Positions 23,725-36,962 of a stretch of 64,000 bases of DNA are shown here, one piece after another. The number at the start of each line of letters is the position of its first letter. Positions within the stretch are counted from its first letter, which is position 1. The notes under the pieces were generated by a model that ran no database searches, had not been told where the DNA came from, and saw nothing but the letters and a program-made list of their open reading frames with translations. Both the position numbers and the translations under genes were made by a program. Source of the stretch: Cladobotryum mycophilum (taxonomy: Eukaryota > Ascomycota > Sordariomycetes > Hypocreales > Hypocreaceae); contig CM071591.1 of NCBI GenBank assembly GCA_036429605.1, positions 4,588,001-4,652,000 of the forward strand. Direction: 5' to 3'.

Positions 23725-24977
23725 TGTTAGGTGAGTGTCAAAGAAGTCATCGACAAAGAACAAGGTAAATACCCGAATCAAATAATTCAAGCCAAGAGAG
23801 CTAGAACATCAGCTATTTCAAGAAGAATCGCCTTGACATTCTTATACATATATATCTCAAGCATTAGTCCGGGTGACTAACGACGGGTGACTTTTTGCTC
23901 ATGAATCATCAACGGGGCTGATATCATAGTGATTGTGTTGATTGCATCGTCGATTGATTAAGAAGGCGTTTCTCGGTCAAAGTAGACCGTTCAAGTTGGT
24001 GTCAAAGCCGTGATGTAGCCCCGTGATTTCAGATTGCCAAATTCTCCCCGAATATTCACCAATTATACTTCTATCCATGTCTTGGGCACAGAAAAGGAGT
24101 GCACGATGTGATGAACAAAAGAACAAACGTCCCATAGTCGATGCAGATAAGAAGTGGGGAGTTGAGATTAAGTTGCGAACCATTGGCAGTTCATCGATGG
24201 AGCATTGTCTTGGCCAGAGTTTCATTGGGCCACGTAGAAATATGCTAAATTATGCACGGATTCTCGATGGCTTGCTTGGGAATACCCGTTGCGGGTGGCG
24301 CCACGAAGGTTCAGTGGGAAGAATACGGATTCGTCGAGATACTCGATCTTGAGGTTGTATCGGGGCTTCCACGCTCACTAGATAAGCGAAGGGCATTAGA
24401 ACTAGAAAAGGTTTCAAGGAGAGCATCTTTTCCTACCGAATAGAATTATGGAGAATTCTTTGGACTGTTTATGTGGTGGCAGAATACAATATTCTCATCA
24501 CCCATCATAGCGTCGTTTAGAGACGGATCGGAGCGTCGTCTCTCGGTGGGTGCTGGTGTTGGTGGCATGAACGAGTCTGTGGCTAAAGTGCCTGCAGCCG
24601 AACGGAAAGCCACAGGCACCAGCGCCAACACCGCCGTTGTTTGTAACCGTGCATTTGCATCTCCGACCAAAGATTGATGAGGTCAACGTTGCGAGTGGAG
24701 AGAATGGACGTTGTAGAGATTAATTAATTGTTCAAAGCATGTAGAGTAAATGCACATGGTAAAGCAAAAACAAATGGAGAGGGAGGGGCATGAGGTCGTC
24801 AAGCAACAGATCCAACGCCTACGCACCTACCTCAACACATTCCCGCCCCATTTTCCCAAAAAGCATGAATGAAGCGAGCGTTCTTTCCGTCAAAACCACC
24901 TTCGATTGCGCTAGGATGAGGAGTATATGAGGGCTAATACAATCCCTCACTTTCACGAAAGACCGCCTACTGGGCGA
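23725..24977. other. intergenic region upstream of the metalloprotease
   Basis: No gene recognised. 23830-23900 may hold the protease promoter. Frames between 24023 and 24690 have no domain, splice pattern or convincing start. Confidence 0.45.
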
Positions 24978-25051
24978 TCCTCCATGGCGCAATTGGCTAG
25001 CGCGTCTGACTGTTAATCAGGAGGTTGGAAGTTCGAGCCTTCCTGGGGGAG
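24978..25051 (+). tRNA. tRNA-Asn (GTT), no intron
   Basis: A 74-nt cloverleaf. The acceptor arm TCCTCCA pairs with TGGGGGA (one G-U). The D-arm starts GCGC. The anticodon loop CTGTTAA carries GTT at 25012-25014. The T-arm GGAAG/CTTCC holds TTCGAGC, with a G discriminator at 25051. A run of T at about 25075-25082 serves as the RNA polymerase III terminator. It decodes AAC/AAU. Confidence 0.96.
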
Positions 25052-26095
25052 TTCAACTACGGTCTACAAGATTCATTTTTTTGCCATTTTCCGGTTCAAA
25101 ATCTCAGGTGTAGCAAAAATAGGGACCCTTTTTTTGGTTTCAAGTCTTCCCCTCGAGGGATCATAGCTCTGTAGGTTACGAAGCGGAATGGTAGTGGAAG
25201 GACATCTACCCTATATAGTTTTCACTGTCCACTAATTACTTTATTTACCAACGCAATGAAGTACATATACACTATTTACCTCCATAGTCTTCTTTCTATC
25301 TCTCGGAAGCAGACGTTTATTTATGTTGGTTCTGCTAGATACATACAGTCAGTCAGTCCATGGAATTCATTTGCTTTGTGCTGTAGTTCAGGTTGATTGC
25401 TTAGACTTCCAGGTTGGATTTCCGATGGGCGCAACGAATCTCCAAAATCAAGCACCTACTACCCAGTAGGTAAATGCAAAAGGTAGGCAACAGCATCAAC
25501 ACAGTACTTCATTTTCATCTCGACTCTATTTTGTATCGCATCATTTCTATACAATTCCTACCAGATCTACGAGGTAATCGATACGTAGGTATTCCTATTC
25601 TGTGCAAAATACCTACAAGTATCCAAGCAGTCTTCACGTCCTACGTCAATATTATGACTACCCTACATTCCCCCAAAAAAATGCTCGAGTACCCATCATT
25701 TTGCGCAAAAACAATTCACACAGAAAAAAGAGAAAAAGAGAGAGAAAAAGGACCACAACAAACTACCAAGAATGCGCATCTAAGGCGCTTTTCATTTCTC
25801 GTCCTAGCAATAGGGCCCCTCTATATGCCACTTTTTTGGTTTCATCAATGGACAAAAATGCCGTCCTCATAGCTCATTAGCAAACGCCAATTTTCCCATA
25901 GTCCGAATGAATCAGGTCTATCCCTCCAACCCCGAGCCCCCGATGCCTAAGCAAAGCAATCGTTAATGTACAAATTGTAGGTGAGTGTTCTTGTTATACA
26001 CAGTATGAATGTATGTGGGAAAAAAAATCATGGGATGTGAGAAAAAAAAATAGAAAACCCCCACAATGCAGGTTACGTCGTGTGTCCCCTTTGCC
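25052..26095. other. intergenic region, no gene seen
   Basis: Apart from the tRNA terminator, I see no gene. Frames such as 25474-25872 lack domains or splice support. The right end should be the 3' untranslated region of the mitochondrial carrier. Confidence 0.45.
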
Positions 26096-27422
26096 TTATG
26101 CCGGGGTGTTGAAGAAGCGGAGAATGACCTCGTACATGCCAAACATGATGGCAGCACTGGGTACCGTTCTCATCAGATGGGGAGTCAGACCACCGTAGAG
26201 GCCCATCAGGCCTTCCTCCTTCCAGACGAGCTTGAAGCATTGGACCAAGCCGGTGTACTTGAGTTGTCCGTTGGCCAGTGGTTCTTGTCGAAGACGGGTT
26301 CGTGCGACCTACCACAGCATCATGTTAGCCACCACATCCACATCCACAGCATCTTGCATCTTGCATCAAATGAAATAGATTATAACGAACCTCGTGGGGG
26401 TAAGCCAGGATGGCAGCCACCAGTTTGGCACCTCCTGCTGCACCCGCCTTGCCCGTCCAGTCGATGGCGTTATCCCACCAAGTCTTCCCTCGGCCGCTCT
26501 GCTCGATTCGCACTTCTCGTCGCACGAGGTAGGCCTTGACCTGCTCGTACAGCATCCACTGCATAGTCGACTCGGCCACGCCCAGGTAACTGGCGCTCAT
26601 GCCCTTGTACATGCCCCTGACGCCCTCGTTGCGAACCACTTGCTTAACGCAGTCCCAGCTGTTACGGTATAGACGTCTAGTCGCTCCGCCACTGCGCTCG
26701 GAGATGTTCTTGTCGAGTTGCAGACGGGTCTTGACCATCCAGATGGGATTGGTCGCCGTCGAAGTGGCCACTCCGGCAGTAACACCAGCCAGGAGGTGGA
26801 CCCAGGGGTTTCCTCGCCATGGTTCCAGTGCTCTGCCATGAGACGCTTTCCGTTGCCGTAGACGTAAAAGTTGATGCTTCTTGCAGGGATGACACCAACA
26901 AGGTTGGGCCCCAGACCCTTGAAGAGCGCGCGGGGTCCTTCGGTTCGATAGACAGATGCGAGGATCTGCATGGTCTCGGTGAGGTGGTAAGCTGCGCTTC
27001 GCAATGGATTCAGGCGGCGGGCAGCGTGTGCCTGAGCTTGTCTCGATGCTCGGATCTGGGCTTGGTAAAAGTCGGATTGGAGTCTTGTCTTGAGAACATC
27101 CAGAGGCGCTGTAACGGCTGCGGCGGTCATACCACCGAGACTACAAAGATTCGCAAGTTAGCCTTCTACTGCCTGCATACAATGCACCGCCTTTGCGATA
27201 CTAGGAGCAATGTTGGAATGACTTACCCTCCGGCCATAAAGTGCACCCAAGACTTGGCAAAGGGCAGAGCCTTGACTTGACCCCCCTGGGCGAGTCATCT
27301 GGCAGCACGTCACCAGTTTCCCTCGACTGGATCAGTGCAGCATGCTCGGCGGCAGCATGCGAATGCTGGAAAGGACGGCGATCGTCTCGACCGGGTAGAA
27401 ACACAGGTTGTGGCTGCGTCAT
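26096..27422 (-). CDS. mitochondrial pyrimidine nucleotide carrier (RIM2 type), two apparent frameshifts
   Basis: Three exons: 27227-27422, 26391-27140 and 26096-26308. Introns are 86 and 82 nt (GTAAGT and GTTCGT donors, CTAAC branch in the second). The product, about 386 aa, is a six-helix mitochondrial carrier of the inner membrane with three signature repeats: PLDVLKTRLQ, PIWMVKTRLQ and PHEVARTRLR. The best match I know is the Rim2 family that exchanges pyrimidine nucleotides. As written the frame breaks twice. Near 27281-27290 the frame of the N-terminus does not meet that of QGGQVKALPFAKSW. Near 26801-26808 ETP does not meet WVHLLAG. One extra base in each G/C run repairs both and gives the correct splice phases. 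Assembly error is the likeliest cause. Confidence 0.88.
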
Positions 27423-28737
27423 GGTGGTGAATAAGTTTGTTGCTTCGAGGAATAAAGTCGATGCTGGGGGTACTATCCCGACAAGTCTAGGAAGAGGAGG
27501 ATAGGGTAAAAGAAGAGGAGGAGTAGGAGTAGAATAGAAATAGAATAGTAATTCGTTTGCGGCGAGAGAGAGGCAAAAAAAAAGGGAAGGAAAAAAAAGA
27601 GAATTTGTGCCCCTCCGTTCACACGCAATGATAAGAGAAAAGAAGGGAAAGAAGGAGAAAAGAAGATGGATTGCAAGTTTACTTAATCTCCATAGGAATC
27701 TTCTTCTTTTCTCTTTCTATTCGTCTCTCTGCGTTTGATAAACACGATCAGTGCGGAAAAAAGGATAGTCGACCGGTTCGTGATGTCGAATTGTTTTGGT
27801 GGTTTGTTTGTTTCCGGTAAAGATTTCAGATTTCAGGCCCCTCCAAGTCAGGACAGCGTCATTCAGAATTTTTTTCTCTCTTCTGCCTTACCTCACCTTA
27901 CCTCAACTACCGCACCGCTTGGGAGAGTGGGAGGTAGCCTCTTTCGGGGGTGGGCTGGCTGGCTGGCGCGTGGGTGGCGTCCACACACTTCAAACACTCA
28001 CACCTCTCTTTCACACACACCCTTTCCCTTCTGGGTCTCAGCTCTCCGGGGGTTGGGTTGATCCTTGTGCGTGTCTCGTTTAGTTACCAGCTGCTGTCTC
28101 ACTGGCTAGAATTAGAGGAAACGGCTCCAACCGACGTTCCCGAACGACGTATCCGAATTCGAAATTGGAGGTTTTTTCATACTTGTATATTAATTAAATG
28201 GGCGTCCCGCTTCTCGCTCTCTCTACCTCTCTTTTACCCCCGATTCGAGGGCCTTGCATGGATGTTCTATATCGGAAGCCGCTGTGAATCTCAGCTAAAG
28301 CCATCACCTAGACTAGACCTCGTGATCAATGCAGCTGCACATGTTGCGGTTCAACAAAAAACTCTACCCATCATCATCACGTAGTAGTAGTGGTAGTGGT
28401 AGTAGCAGCTGTAGTAGCTACCATGAATCCCCAAGTCATAACAGGTAGTAGATATTTACCAATGATTCCATTATTATTATCACTCCTCAACACCACAAGG
28501 GCCAACTCCCCTATTCCAAGAACCACCTCTAGTCTACTCCGATAACCTTCTATACAATTCAACCCCACGCAAGGCCTAGATGCTGCGCCACCATATATGC
28601 TGCCATGATTCCGCGTTCCCTTGACATGCTTTGCCCGTGGTATGCTCTCCTTGACCACATTAATCATTAAATAAATCCTATGCTTAATCCCTTTCCAACC
28701 CCTTCCAAAAAAGTCGCAATCACAGCATCACTAATCG
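27423..28737. other. promoter-side intergenic region of the carrier gene
   Basis: Pyrimidine- and purine-rich tracts, for example 27520-27600, and an interrupted TAG/TGG repeat at about 28382-28410. No reading frame shows a domain. No gene is seen between the carrier start and the stop of the next gene at 28738. Confidence 0.45.
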
Positions 28738-31101
28738 TCACCGTGAAGGAGGGTTAGATGGCCCTCCAAATGGATGGTATTCAGTTGGTGAAAGAATCGT
28801 CGAGATTTGTCCCACCCTAGGCTTCTCTCGCGGTGCAATAACTGGACCGCTTCCCGATCGTTCTGAAGGCAGACTGGTCCTCCGTTGCTCCAAGCCTGCC
28901 TCCGTCTTGCTACCTGGCCCCATTTCTGGATTAGCCGTCGCCGGAGCACTAACAGGTGCATCGCCTCTACTCGGCGGGCGAGAGGATGACTCTACTACCA
29001 GGTTCGCAGGTGGAGGAGGCGGAGGAGGAGGAGGAGGCGGCGGCGGTGCTGCTGATGCTGATGCTAGTGCTGGTGCCGGCGTTGAAGGGGAGGGGGAGGA
29101 GCAGGTCCAGCAGGTCTCCTGGAACCAGGGTCTCGCGAGGACGACGCCTCAGACTCGACAGCTTTGTTATCTTTGCTGGGACGGGGTCTAGGGATTCCAA
29201 GTTCCTGTCTTAGCTTTGCCGCCTCCTCTTCCGTCACTGTCTTCCAGCTGCATTTTGCATGCTTCTTCGTGCATCCTTGACATGCTGTTAAATGTTTGAC
29301 GCAGTCTAACCGTAGTCGACGGCACCGATCGCAGGGAGGTTCGATGATATCGCCTTTCCCGAGTTTGTCGGTCCGTTGCGTTACTAGTGCCTTGTAAATT
29401 TCAGCTGGGCTATCAAACACTATTTGGCTGGCTAATCCCACCGTCGTCGCCTCGGCTGGGCGGGGCGTGGTAGAGAAACTAGACTGCCCGGGAATTCGGC
29501 GGTGGTGAGGTGAGATTGTGCGCGTACGCGGTGAGGTCGGGCCAATGTTGGGTACCGGCATATTCGCGGTAGATGCGGGCCTTGGCTGAGGGGCAAGAAC
29601 AGGAGCTGGTGTTACTGTTCGTGGATACAGGGGCATATGCGTAGGTGCCGGTGTGCTCGCAAACTGCTGCAGGAGGTCTGCATGAAGGTCGTAAGACGAA
29701 CTACCGTATGCCGGGGCGCGGTGTGGGTGGTTGGCAGCATGGTATCTTTGGCCATGAGGGTCATCGTGCATCCTGCGTCTTCGGTTAAGTTCTTGCCTAC
29801 GCTGCCCAAGTCTGTGGTGCAGTATTCGAGCCCTTGCTGCCACCTCATCTGCCTTCTTGTAGAGCGTCGATGCCCGTTGCTCTAGAATATCAAGCGTAGC
29901 CAGCTCAGCTGTCTCGTCTTCTTCGAAGGGATGCTCTAGCGGGAACCTATCCAAGGCCCCGGATGAAATGAGACGCCAGTCATCCTCACTAATCTCTGCC
30001 TGTACTCCTTTGCACAGGAAGCGGGAACACCGGGTGCCGTCGGGTAACGTTGTCAAAACGAAGGCATTCGGGTTCGTCTTGGCAAAGGTCACAACATCCA
30101 GCCAACTTATCGGGCTGGCAAACGGTAGGGACTGGCTGGTATTGACCTTGATTGGGCCGTCAAAGAACCTTTCGATGCCCTTGAGGAACCGCGGTCCCGT
30201 CAGCTTAGCCCCGAGGCTTGCGGCAAGGCTTTCATTGCGATCCAAAACAGCTGTTCAAATCCATGTCAGACGCGGGTTCCCTATTGCGGTAAATAATTAC
30301 GGAATTTTCGGGAATAATAATACCTTCATATGCGGCAACGAGGCCGAGGACGTCGGCAAACGTATCTGCATCTCCCTGTATCAAGGCGAGGCGAGGCGCA
30401 TTTGGTCTTGGCAGGTAGTTAATAATATTAACATTGGCTGCTATTTTTGTCAGTTTGAAACAGTCTCCATTTCCGTAAAACGGTTTGTCAGGGATGATGA
30501 AAAAAGCAATAACGCCGCATTCCACGACGCCTAGAAGACATAACCCCTGATGATATCGCTACCGTCACGGTGGTTGTTGTCGCTGCTGCTGCTTTTTTCT
30601 TTTTCTTCAAGGGGTGAAAGACACAAACTAGGAGGAGAAAAGGGAAAAGAAGAAAAGAAAAGAAGGAAAAAAATTATATGCCTGAAACAATGCTGGGCAT
30701 AGGATCCGTTCCGGATAGTGATATATCGTGCTGATGAGAGACGGCAAGAGACCAGTTGTTGCGACCTGGGACGGGAAGAAGGCGCCCGCTCGGAAATGTC
30801 TTTCATGCAGGGGCGAATGAAACGGCTTACGCGTAGGTAAGTGACATAGCATATGGCCCCAATTCGTCTTGAATTGGAACCCAAAGAGACAAGCCCAAGT
30901 GAAAAGGAAGGAAAGAAACAGAAAAGGGAAGGGAGTAATGACGATAGAATGAGTAAGAATGAAGCAAACAGAATAAACGAGAAAACAAGCCAACATACCA
31001 TGCTGAAAACCTGTTGGTTGAGGATGAGGTCCAGGTTGGTTACCGGTATCATCAATGTCCCGTTTCCGTTTGTGGGGTTCCAGCTCCGGGGCATGTGCCA
31101 T
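28738..31101 (-). CDS. protein with C-terminal Zn2Cys6-like cluster, one apparent frameshift
   Basis: The main exon is 28738-30250. Before it, 30324 to about 30406 is joined by a 73-nt intron (GTATTA, CTGAC branch, ACAG). Upstream a likely first exon, 30999-31101, begins MAHAPELEPHKRKR (basic, nuclear-signal-like). A short exon near 30836-30875 may connect them; the 5' part is tentative. The protein has a conserved N-terminal region (DADTFADVLGLVAAYE, then LDRNESLAASLGAKL), a coiled stretch, a Pro/Ser-rich middle, and a cluster CDRC-x6-C-x6-CQGC-x6-C fitting the fungal binuclear zinc spacing. Such proteins are usually transcription regulators. The frame breaks near 29087-29096 in C/G runs; one added base continues it as an Ala/Pro-rich tail to 28738. 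Confidence 0.7.
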
Positions 31102-34100
31102 GTCGGTGATGAGGTAAAGCGGTCCTAGATCAGGGACGGTGGCGGAGAGCGGAGGCTAATGGGGCTGAAGGGCGAGAGATACTTGTACAGAGACTTTTTC
31201 GTGTCCTCTTCTTCTGAATAGCCAAACTCAACCAGATATGGAGGGGGAAGCTATAGGAGCGCCGCTCCTCGGGGCAGAAGGTTGTTGAGAGTGTCCACCC
31301 GTGTAACAGCGAGGAGGCGCTGGGAGCCTGGTGGGATGAGAAGGAATAGTAAAAGATGAGATCCAGAGAACTGGTGGTAGGGCAATGGTAGAGCTGTTAT
31401 GTTTGCGGTAGGGAGGTTAGAGAGGACGGGAATGAGGTTGTACAAGAGAGGAAGAAGAAGAAGCCCGAAATAGGCAGAATTATCATCTGCGGCATGGCAG
31501 CATGGCTGATGAGAACCTGAGCGACAAAGGACAAGACAGGTCAAGACAAGACAAGAGCAGTGGGTCTCCAGACGGGCGACAGCGACGGGGGGTCTAGAAG
31601 AATCTCCTTTCAATGCATTTTTTTTTTACCAAGACGGACGGAGGCACGGGCGTGGGCACGGGAGGAATATACGGAAGCTGCCTCGATACGGTAGGGGTGG
31701 ACAGGCCTGACTTGAATCACGGACCGACAAGACAAAAGAGGAAAAAGAAAAAAAGCCCGGCTGGCAATGCTGACTGACGATGTAATAGGAAGCAGCAGTA
31801 GTACGGCAGGATGAGGATGATGACGAGGAGAAGGAGGAGGAGGAGGAGGAGAGTAGCTGTTTAGAGGGGAGGAAGGGGGCAAAGAGTAGTTGTACAAGTG
31901 ATGGCGGAGAGTAGAGTAGAGGTAGTGTGAGCGTGTGGGCGTGCTTGTGTGTGACAAGACAAAAAAAAAGCTTGCGTAAATGGGATGGAATCCTTCTCGT
32001 TCGAGACAAAGGGGGAAAAACGGTCGTCTTAAGACACGGTAAGGCATGGCGAGGCAAGGCATGGCATGGTACCGGCGTGGCACAGCGTTTTGTCGCAGCG
32101 CATGACAGGGTCTCGTCCACTTGGGCGGAATTCGGAAGGATCATGGAGGGAGGTGGTGAGTGGGAGTGGGAGTGGGAGCGAGTGGGAGGGTTGCGTTGCG
32201 GCGAGATGGAGGCGAGAGTGAGAGTGAGCACCGGAGGAACCAAGCCAAATCAAACCAGCAGACCAGACCAGACTAAACCAAACACGAAGCAAGCAGGCTA
32301 ATACCTTAAGGATGATTTGCCGTAAAAGGGGAAAGGATATGCGCGCTGCACGAGCAGCCTTGTCATGGTCGTTGAAACGGACCAACCCTATTACCTATCG
32401 TGCGGTCGTTGAAATAAGCCCAAGCAAAAACCGTTGAGACATTTCGGCATGTATGTAATGAGGTATCCATTGACTGGATGTTCGCACACACGCACGTTAT
32501 ACGCACGAACGCACACACCCTCTTTTTTCTTCCCTTTCTTTCTGGGAGGATAAACAGCCACCCACTCGCTGACCTGCTGGCTGTCTTCAAGGGTTGATTG
32601 GGCGCACGGCGGGGGACGAACGGCGACAGGGCGAAGCAGCAACAAGCAATGTATAAGAAAAAGCAAAGAAAAGATCATCATTCAACGGTCGTGGAAATCG
32701 AACAGGACTCCCTGTAGATTCCCGCCGTTGGCGCGTCCTGTGCACCCCCCCTGGCTGCAAGTCAGTTTTTGGCAGGCCCGCTCTTCGAATGCAACGCAAA
32801 CAAAACGGACAGACCCAGAAAAATCCAAATAATAATACGATGGGTGGGCAGAAAAACAAAAACAAAAGGAGGCCCAAAGACAAAAAAAGAGCCTTGTCAA
32901 GGTAGTGTGTTACCTTGTGAAACCTGCGGAATAAGGCGTACTCAGACATTAGCGGGACAACGGTAATAGGCGATGGAGAAAAAGGGAGAGACAAGTCAGA
33001 CACACAAGACAGGATGATGATGGAATATGGAATGAGATGGCTGCAGAAAAGTAGCAGCCAGTTGTCAGGGAGGTAAGGTCAATGATGCTGGGTAGGCAAG
33101 GGAATGCCACCGATAGCAGCAAACATCACCAATCAATCAGTCAGTCAGTCAGTGCCTCTCCCGATCCCGAGGCTCCCACACGCGACCATGGATCGCCCAC
33201 AAGCTTGAAGCTTTCTCTCTCCCCTCCTGCTCCTCTTGGAGGCTCCCTGGTTGGCCCCGGGGAGGGGGGGCGCGCTCTGGGCTTGCTGCCTGCTTGGTCT
33301 GGCTTTGTCCTTTGTCCCCATACCCTCCTGTTCGGATGTGAGCCGTCCCGTTGGGGATTCGCTCCCACTTGGGACTGACGCCAGTTGCTGGTGCTGCAGA
33401 TCAATGCAGATCAACGATTTGTCGCGCAGACGGTGCACCGCTCATGTAAGTAAGCTGGTGCCAGGAGCGTTTATTGCTCCCAAGGTACGTACGTAATGGA
33501 GAGGGGAAAGAGATGCAGTAGCTCAGTTGTGGTTTTCAGGGCGTGTCTAGGGGGGCAGACAAGTGTCGGACCTGGTTGGGTTTAGAGAGACATTTTTGGT
33601 TGGGAAGCGAAGGAGGAGAGAGGAGAGGGGGCTTTCTGTGTGCTGAAGAATTCCGGGACGTTGTTTCGGCGTAAACTGTTATCATTCCATATTAGCGAGT
33701 GGGCAACAAGTTCCTCCTTTGTCCGAGTGGATGCATGCAGGATGTAATGTAAGGTGTGCGTGTGTGCGTCTTTGTGTGTTTGTGTACGAGTAGGATGGGA
33801 ATATCAATCCATGTACTCCATATGCCTATGAAATGAATGAGTCGCACTTGGTTGCGTTGCAGGAGGAGTCAGAGTAGGTACGAATGTATGTACGGAGTAA
33901 TAGTAATAATGTCCAGCAAATAATTTTTTTCTTTTCTTTTCTTTTCTTTTCTTTTCTTTGGAGTTTCAGTCTCTCCTTCTCTCACTCTCTCCTTCCTGTA
34001 GATACGGAGTTTTATTTCCTCTAATAGGCAGTCGTATCACGACCACCATGTAAGCTCAACGTGCGCAAGGTAACGTAAGGTAAGGTATGGATGCTGTGCA

Positions 34101-35601
34101 TTTACAAGCACCTACTTGTACATGGGAGGAGGTGGAGGGGTTGAATAATTTCCAGGTTGGCATAAAGTCCATCTCTATTACTTGTACTTGTACCTTGTCT
34201 GGTAGGCATGTTACCTACCACCAGGCAGTACTTGGACCACATGCTACTACAACTACAAGTCACTATTGCAGGTAGCAAGCAACCCATGACAGCGCGGCCG
34301 TTGGAATGTAACCCTTCAATTTGGAAGCACTGCACTCGCCTCCGCGCGCGCGGCTCCATCATGCGGCAAAAAGAAAAAAACAAAAACAAAAACAAAAACA
34401 AAAACTAAAGGCGCCGTGGAGGTGCACTCATTTTCATTTATTTTTCTTTATCTATACCTCCTATCTATACTCCGTACAGGTATATTCGTCTATGCGAGCG
34501 AGTGCGTTGGGAGTAGTATATTAAGGTAGCAGCAGCATGATTCCCCGGTTATTAACTATACGATTGCTATTGATAGGGAGAAGCGAAGCGAAGAGAATGG
34601 TGCCATATGCACGCACGCACATACATACTTACTTGTACATGAAGTGTGGGTGCCGTATCAACCTGAAATCTATTAAATCGAAACTACATGATTTCTCAGC
34701 TTTCGGGATATCTCGAAATCGACAACTTGCTTTCTTGCTAAGAATAGCATCACCCAACCTACCTACCGACCTATTTATCCGTCCAATACAGTACGTCGTA
34801 AATGAACACGGTAGAATGAAAGAAGAAGAAAATGGATTCGATCAATCAATTCAATAGATTACATCCATAGCAACCCAGACTAGATGCTCCGTTTCTACCT
34901 ACTACGTCTACGTGTAAAATACCTGTTTGCACAAAGTCAAATGGATGCCCGATTAGGACATGAAAAACGACGTGTAAAATATCAACAAAATAGTTTCATG
35001 CCCACCTTGTGACGAACTCTCTCCGGAGCACTGTATCCCATTTTAGAATCAGATGCTTTTCTTGGCTTTGCCTGCATGACCTTGTCTAAATACCTAATGC
35101 GCACCGTATTCCGGACGAAATAAACAACCTTGAACCTTGAAACGCAAGCTTGTTTGCATTTGCACGCACAGAGGAGGAGGTAGCCTACACTACCTAGTAC
35201 CTACTCGGTGGTTCATGCTGGATACCTGTACCACAGTACGTATCTCCCCTCCCTTTCCTCCCCTCCAAAAAATCACCAATATGCGCTAGTCCCAATACAG
35301 AACAGCCCCTCACCACCCCGCCAATCTCGAAATCCAATCCCGCATCAAGCTTTACCCGAAGATACTCTCAGCTCGATTTTCCCCTTCCATACCATTGCCA
35401 TACTATACTATACACACCTTACCTAACACACCGAGAAGCTGATCTCCCTCTCTCTCTCTCTTCGCCTAAACAGCAACGCACACACCCTAGCACAAAGTCG
35501 AGGGTGAAGAAAAAAACAAGCGAGCAGACTTAGCTATATCCGAAGCTTGCCCACACCTTCCTGCAAAACTTCTCTCTTGCACCCACCCCCTTCAATGCGC
35601 C
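31102..35601. other. 4.5-kb region with no recognisable gene
   Basis: Long purine- or pyrimidine-biased frames (31250-33400) carry no domain, no signal and no consistent splice pattern. There is a (TTTCT)n run at 33927-33957, an (AAAAAC)n run at about 34376-34404 and GA-rich tracts near 31820-31850. It may hold long leaders or regulatory DNA of the genes on either side (the Zn2Cys6-like protein to the left, LSM7 to the right). Confidence 0.45.
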
Positions 35602-36203
35602 ATGTCCGATAGACCCATGCATCGAGGAGGCCGAGGCGGTGGCGGCGGTGGTGATAGAGGAAGCGGAGGCTTCCGCGGGGGAGGGGCGGTGGACGCGGTG
35701 GTGGTGGTTCTGGTGGCGCTGGAGCTGGAGGCGGGCAGTCAGAGAGGCCCAAGAAGGAGAATATCCTGGATCTGGCGAAGTACATGGACAAGCAGATTAC
35801 CGTCAAGTTCAACGGTGGTCGCGAGGGTGAGTCTCCTAGCCAATATCAAACTGCATCATCATCATCGTCATCACTAGCTACCCTCGGATACTAACATGTC
35901 GTTCTTTTTTCTTTGCGAATTACCAGTGCAAGGAACACTCAAGGGCTACGACGCTCTCATGAATCTCGTTCTCGACGATGTATCGGAAACCCTTCGAGGT
36001 AAGCCCCATATACCATTACACGGCCCTCCCTCTGTATACAATATCCAGCTCGAACTGACAACCATGTAATAGATGACGAAGGAAACGAATCCAGTCGCAC
36101 TCTAGGTCTCGTCGTCGCTCGAGGCACCCTCCTCGTCCTTGTCAGCCCCGTCGACGGCAGCGAAGAGATTGCCAACCCATTCGCTCAACCCGACGAAGAC
36201 TGA
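35602..36203 (+). CDS. LSM7, U6 snRNA/mRNA-decay Lsm ring subunit, one apparent frameshift
   Basis: Exons 35602-35826, 35927-35998 and 36073-36203; introns of 100 and 74 nt with clean GTGAGT/GTAAGC donors. After an N-terminal Gly/Arg-rich extension comes the Sm fold: Sm1 (ILDLAKYMDKQITVKFNGG, then KGYDALMNLVLDD) and Sm2 (LGLVVARGTLLVLVSP). In yeast and humans Lsm7 is part of Lsm2-8 (U6 snRNA, nucleus) and Lsm1-7 (mRNA decapping, cytoplasm). As written, the frame from the ATG leaves the Sm frame at the G5 run 35677-35681; one extra G restores it and the phase of the first intron. An essential gene like this is unlikely to be truly broken. Confidence 0.9.
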
Positions 36204-36962
36204 AGCTCTCGCTATTATATGACACTCTTCTTTTTATAAGAAAATAAGAAAATAAAACAAGTCTCGGGGACCTTTCTATATACCCTTCTATATAAACCCC
36301 TTGAATGCAGAAAGGGGAAAAAGGGGGGAGCAATCTGGCACAACTGGTTCAACAGTGCGGACTGGCGTTCGAGTAGGAAAGAATGGACAAATATGCTACT
36401 TAGGATGAGATAAGCGGATTCGCATAGCAGGTCACGGTAAAAAAGAATGGAACATCAAGGCCATGGGATGATTTACAATAGTAGATGGTTATTCTTCTAC
36501 TGTACTCTTGTGGGATGTAACTGACCTACCAACCCTATCATGACTTGGCGCCAGGATCTGCTTGCATCTAATCACCATCACTCAGGAATCATGACACTGC
36601 TATATGAATAAAGCCATTTTCTTTTTACTACATAAGTGCCTACATGTATGTGAATTCCGCTCATTCTTTACATCCGCCACCAATCCAACACGCTTCGCCG
36701 AGGTTGATCCAACCTCTCCATGGGGCCTAACTCTCATCCCATGTGTATGTATATGCCAATATCGCTCAACCATTGCTCGGGGCCGATGACCCCATGATAC
36801 CCTCAAAGGTCCCACATACAGGATCCAATCTCACATCTCATAGCTAACCGTCATCTTCCTTCGACTCGTGCATCTTCATCGTCTAGCCAAACCTTCGCTC
36901 GAAGGTCGTATCGTGGCCTGCTTGTTTGGCCGAATCACCTCATAGGATACAGTTCTCCTCTG
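36204..36962. other. convergent 3' region between LSM7 and PAN3
   Basis: Two genes end facing each other across about 760 bp. I see no further gene. AATAAA-like signals occur near 36240-36256 (AAAATAAGAAAATAAAAC) for LSM7. Confidence 0.5.

Noticed and set aside
26096..27422. Carrier frame breaks as extra introns
   Set aside because: The space between the conserved frames is too short for an intron in both cases, while one added base satisfies all phases.
28382..28410. Short repeat as a CRISPR array
   Set aside because: It is a TAG/TGG microsatellite without spacers; fungi do not carry CRISPR arrays.
31610..32243. Overlapping minus-strand frames of 157-205 codons
   Set aside because: Composition reflects purine/pyrimidine tracts; no splice sites or domains; the frames overlap each other arbitrarily.
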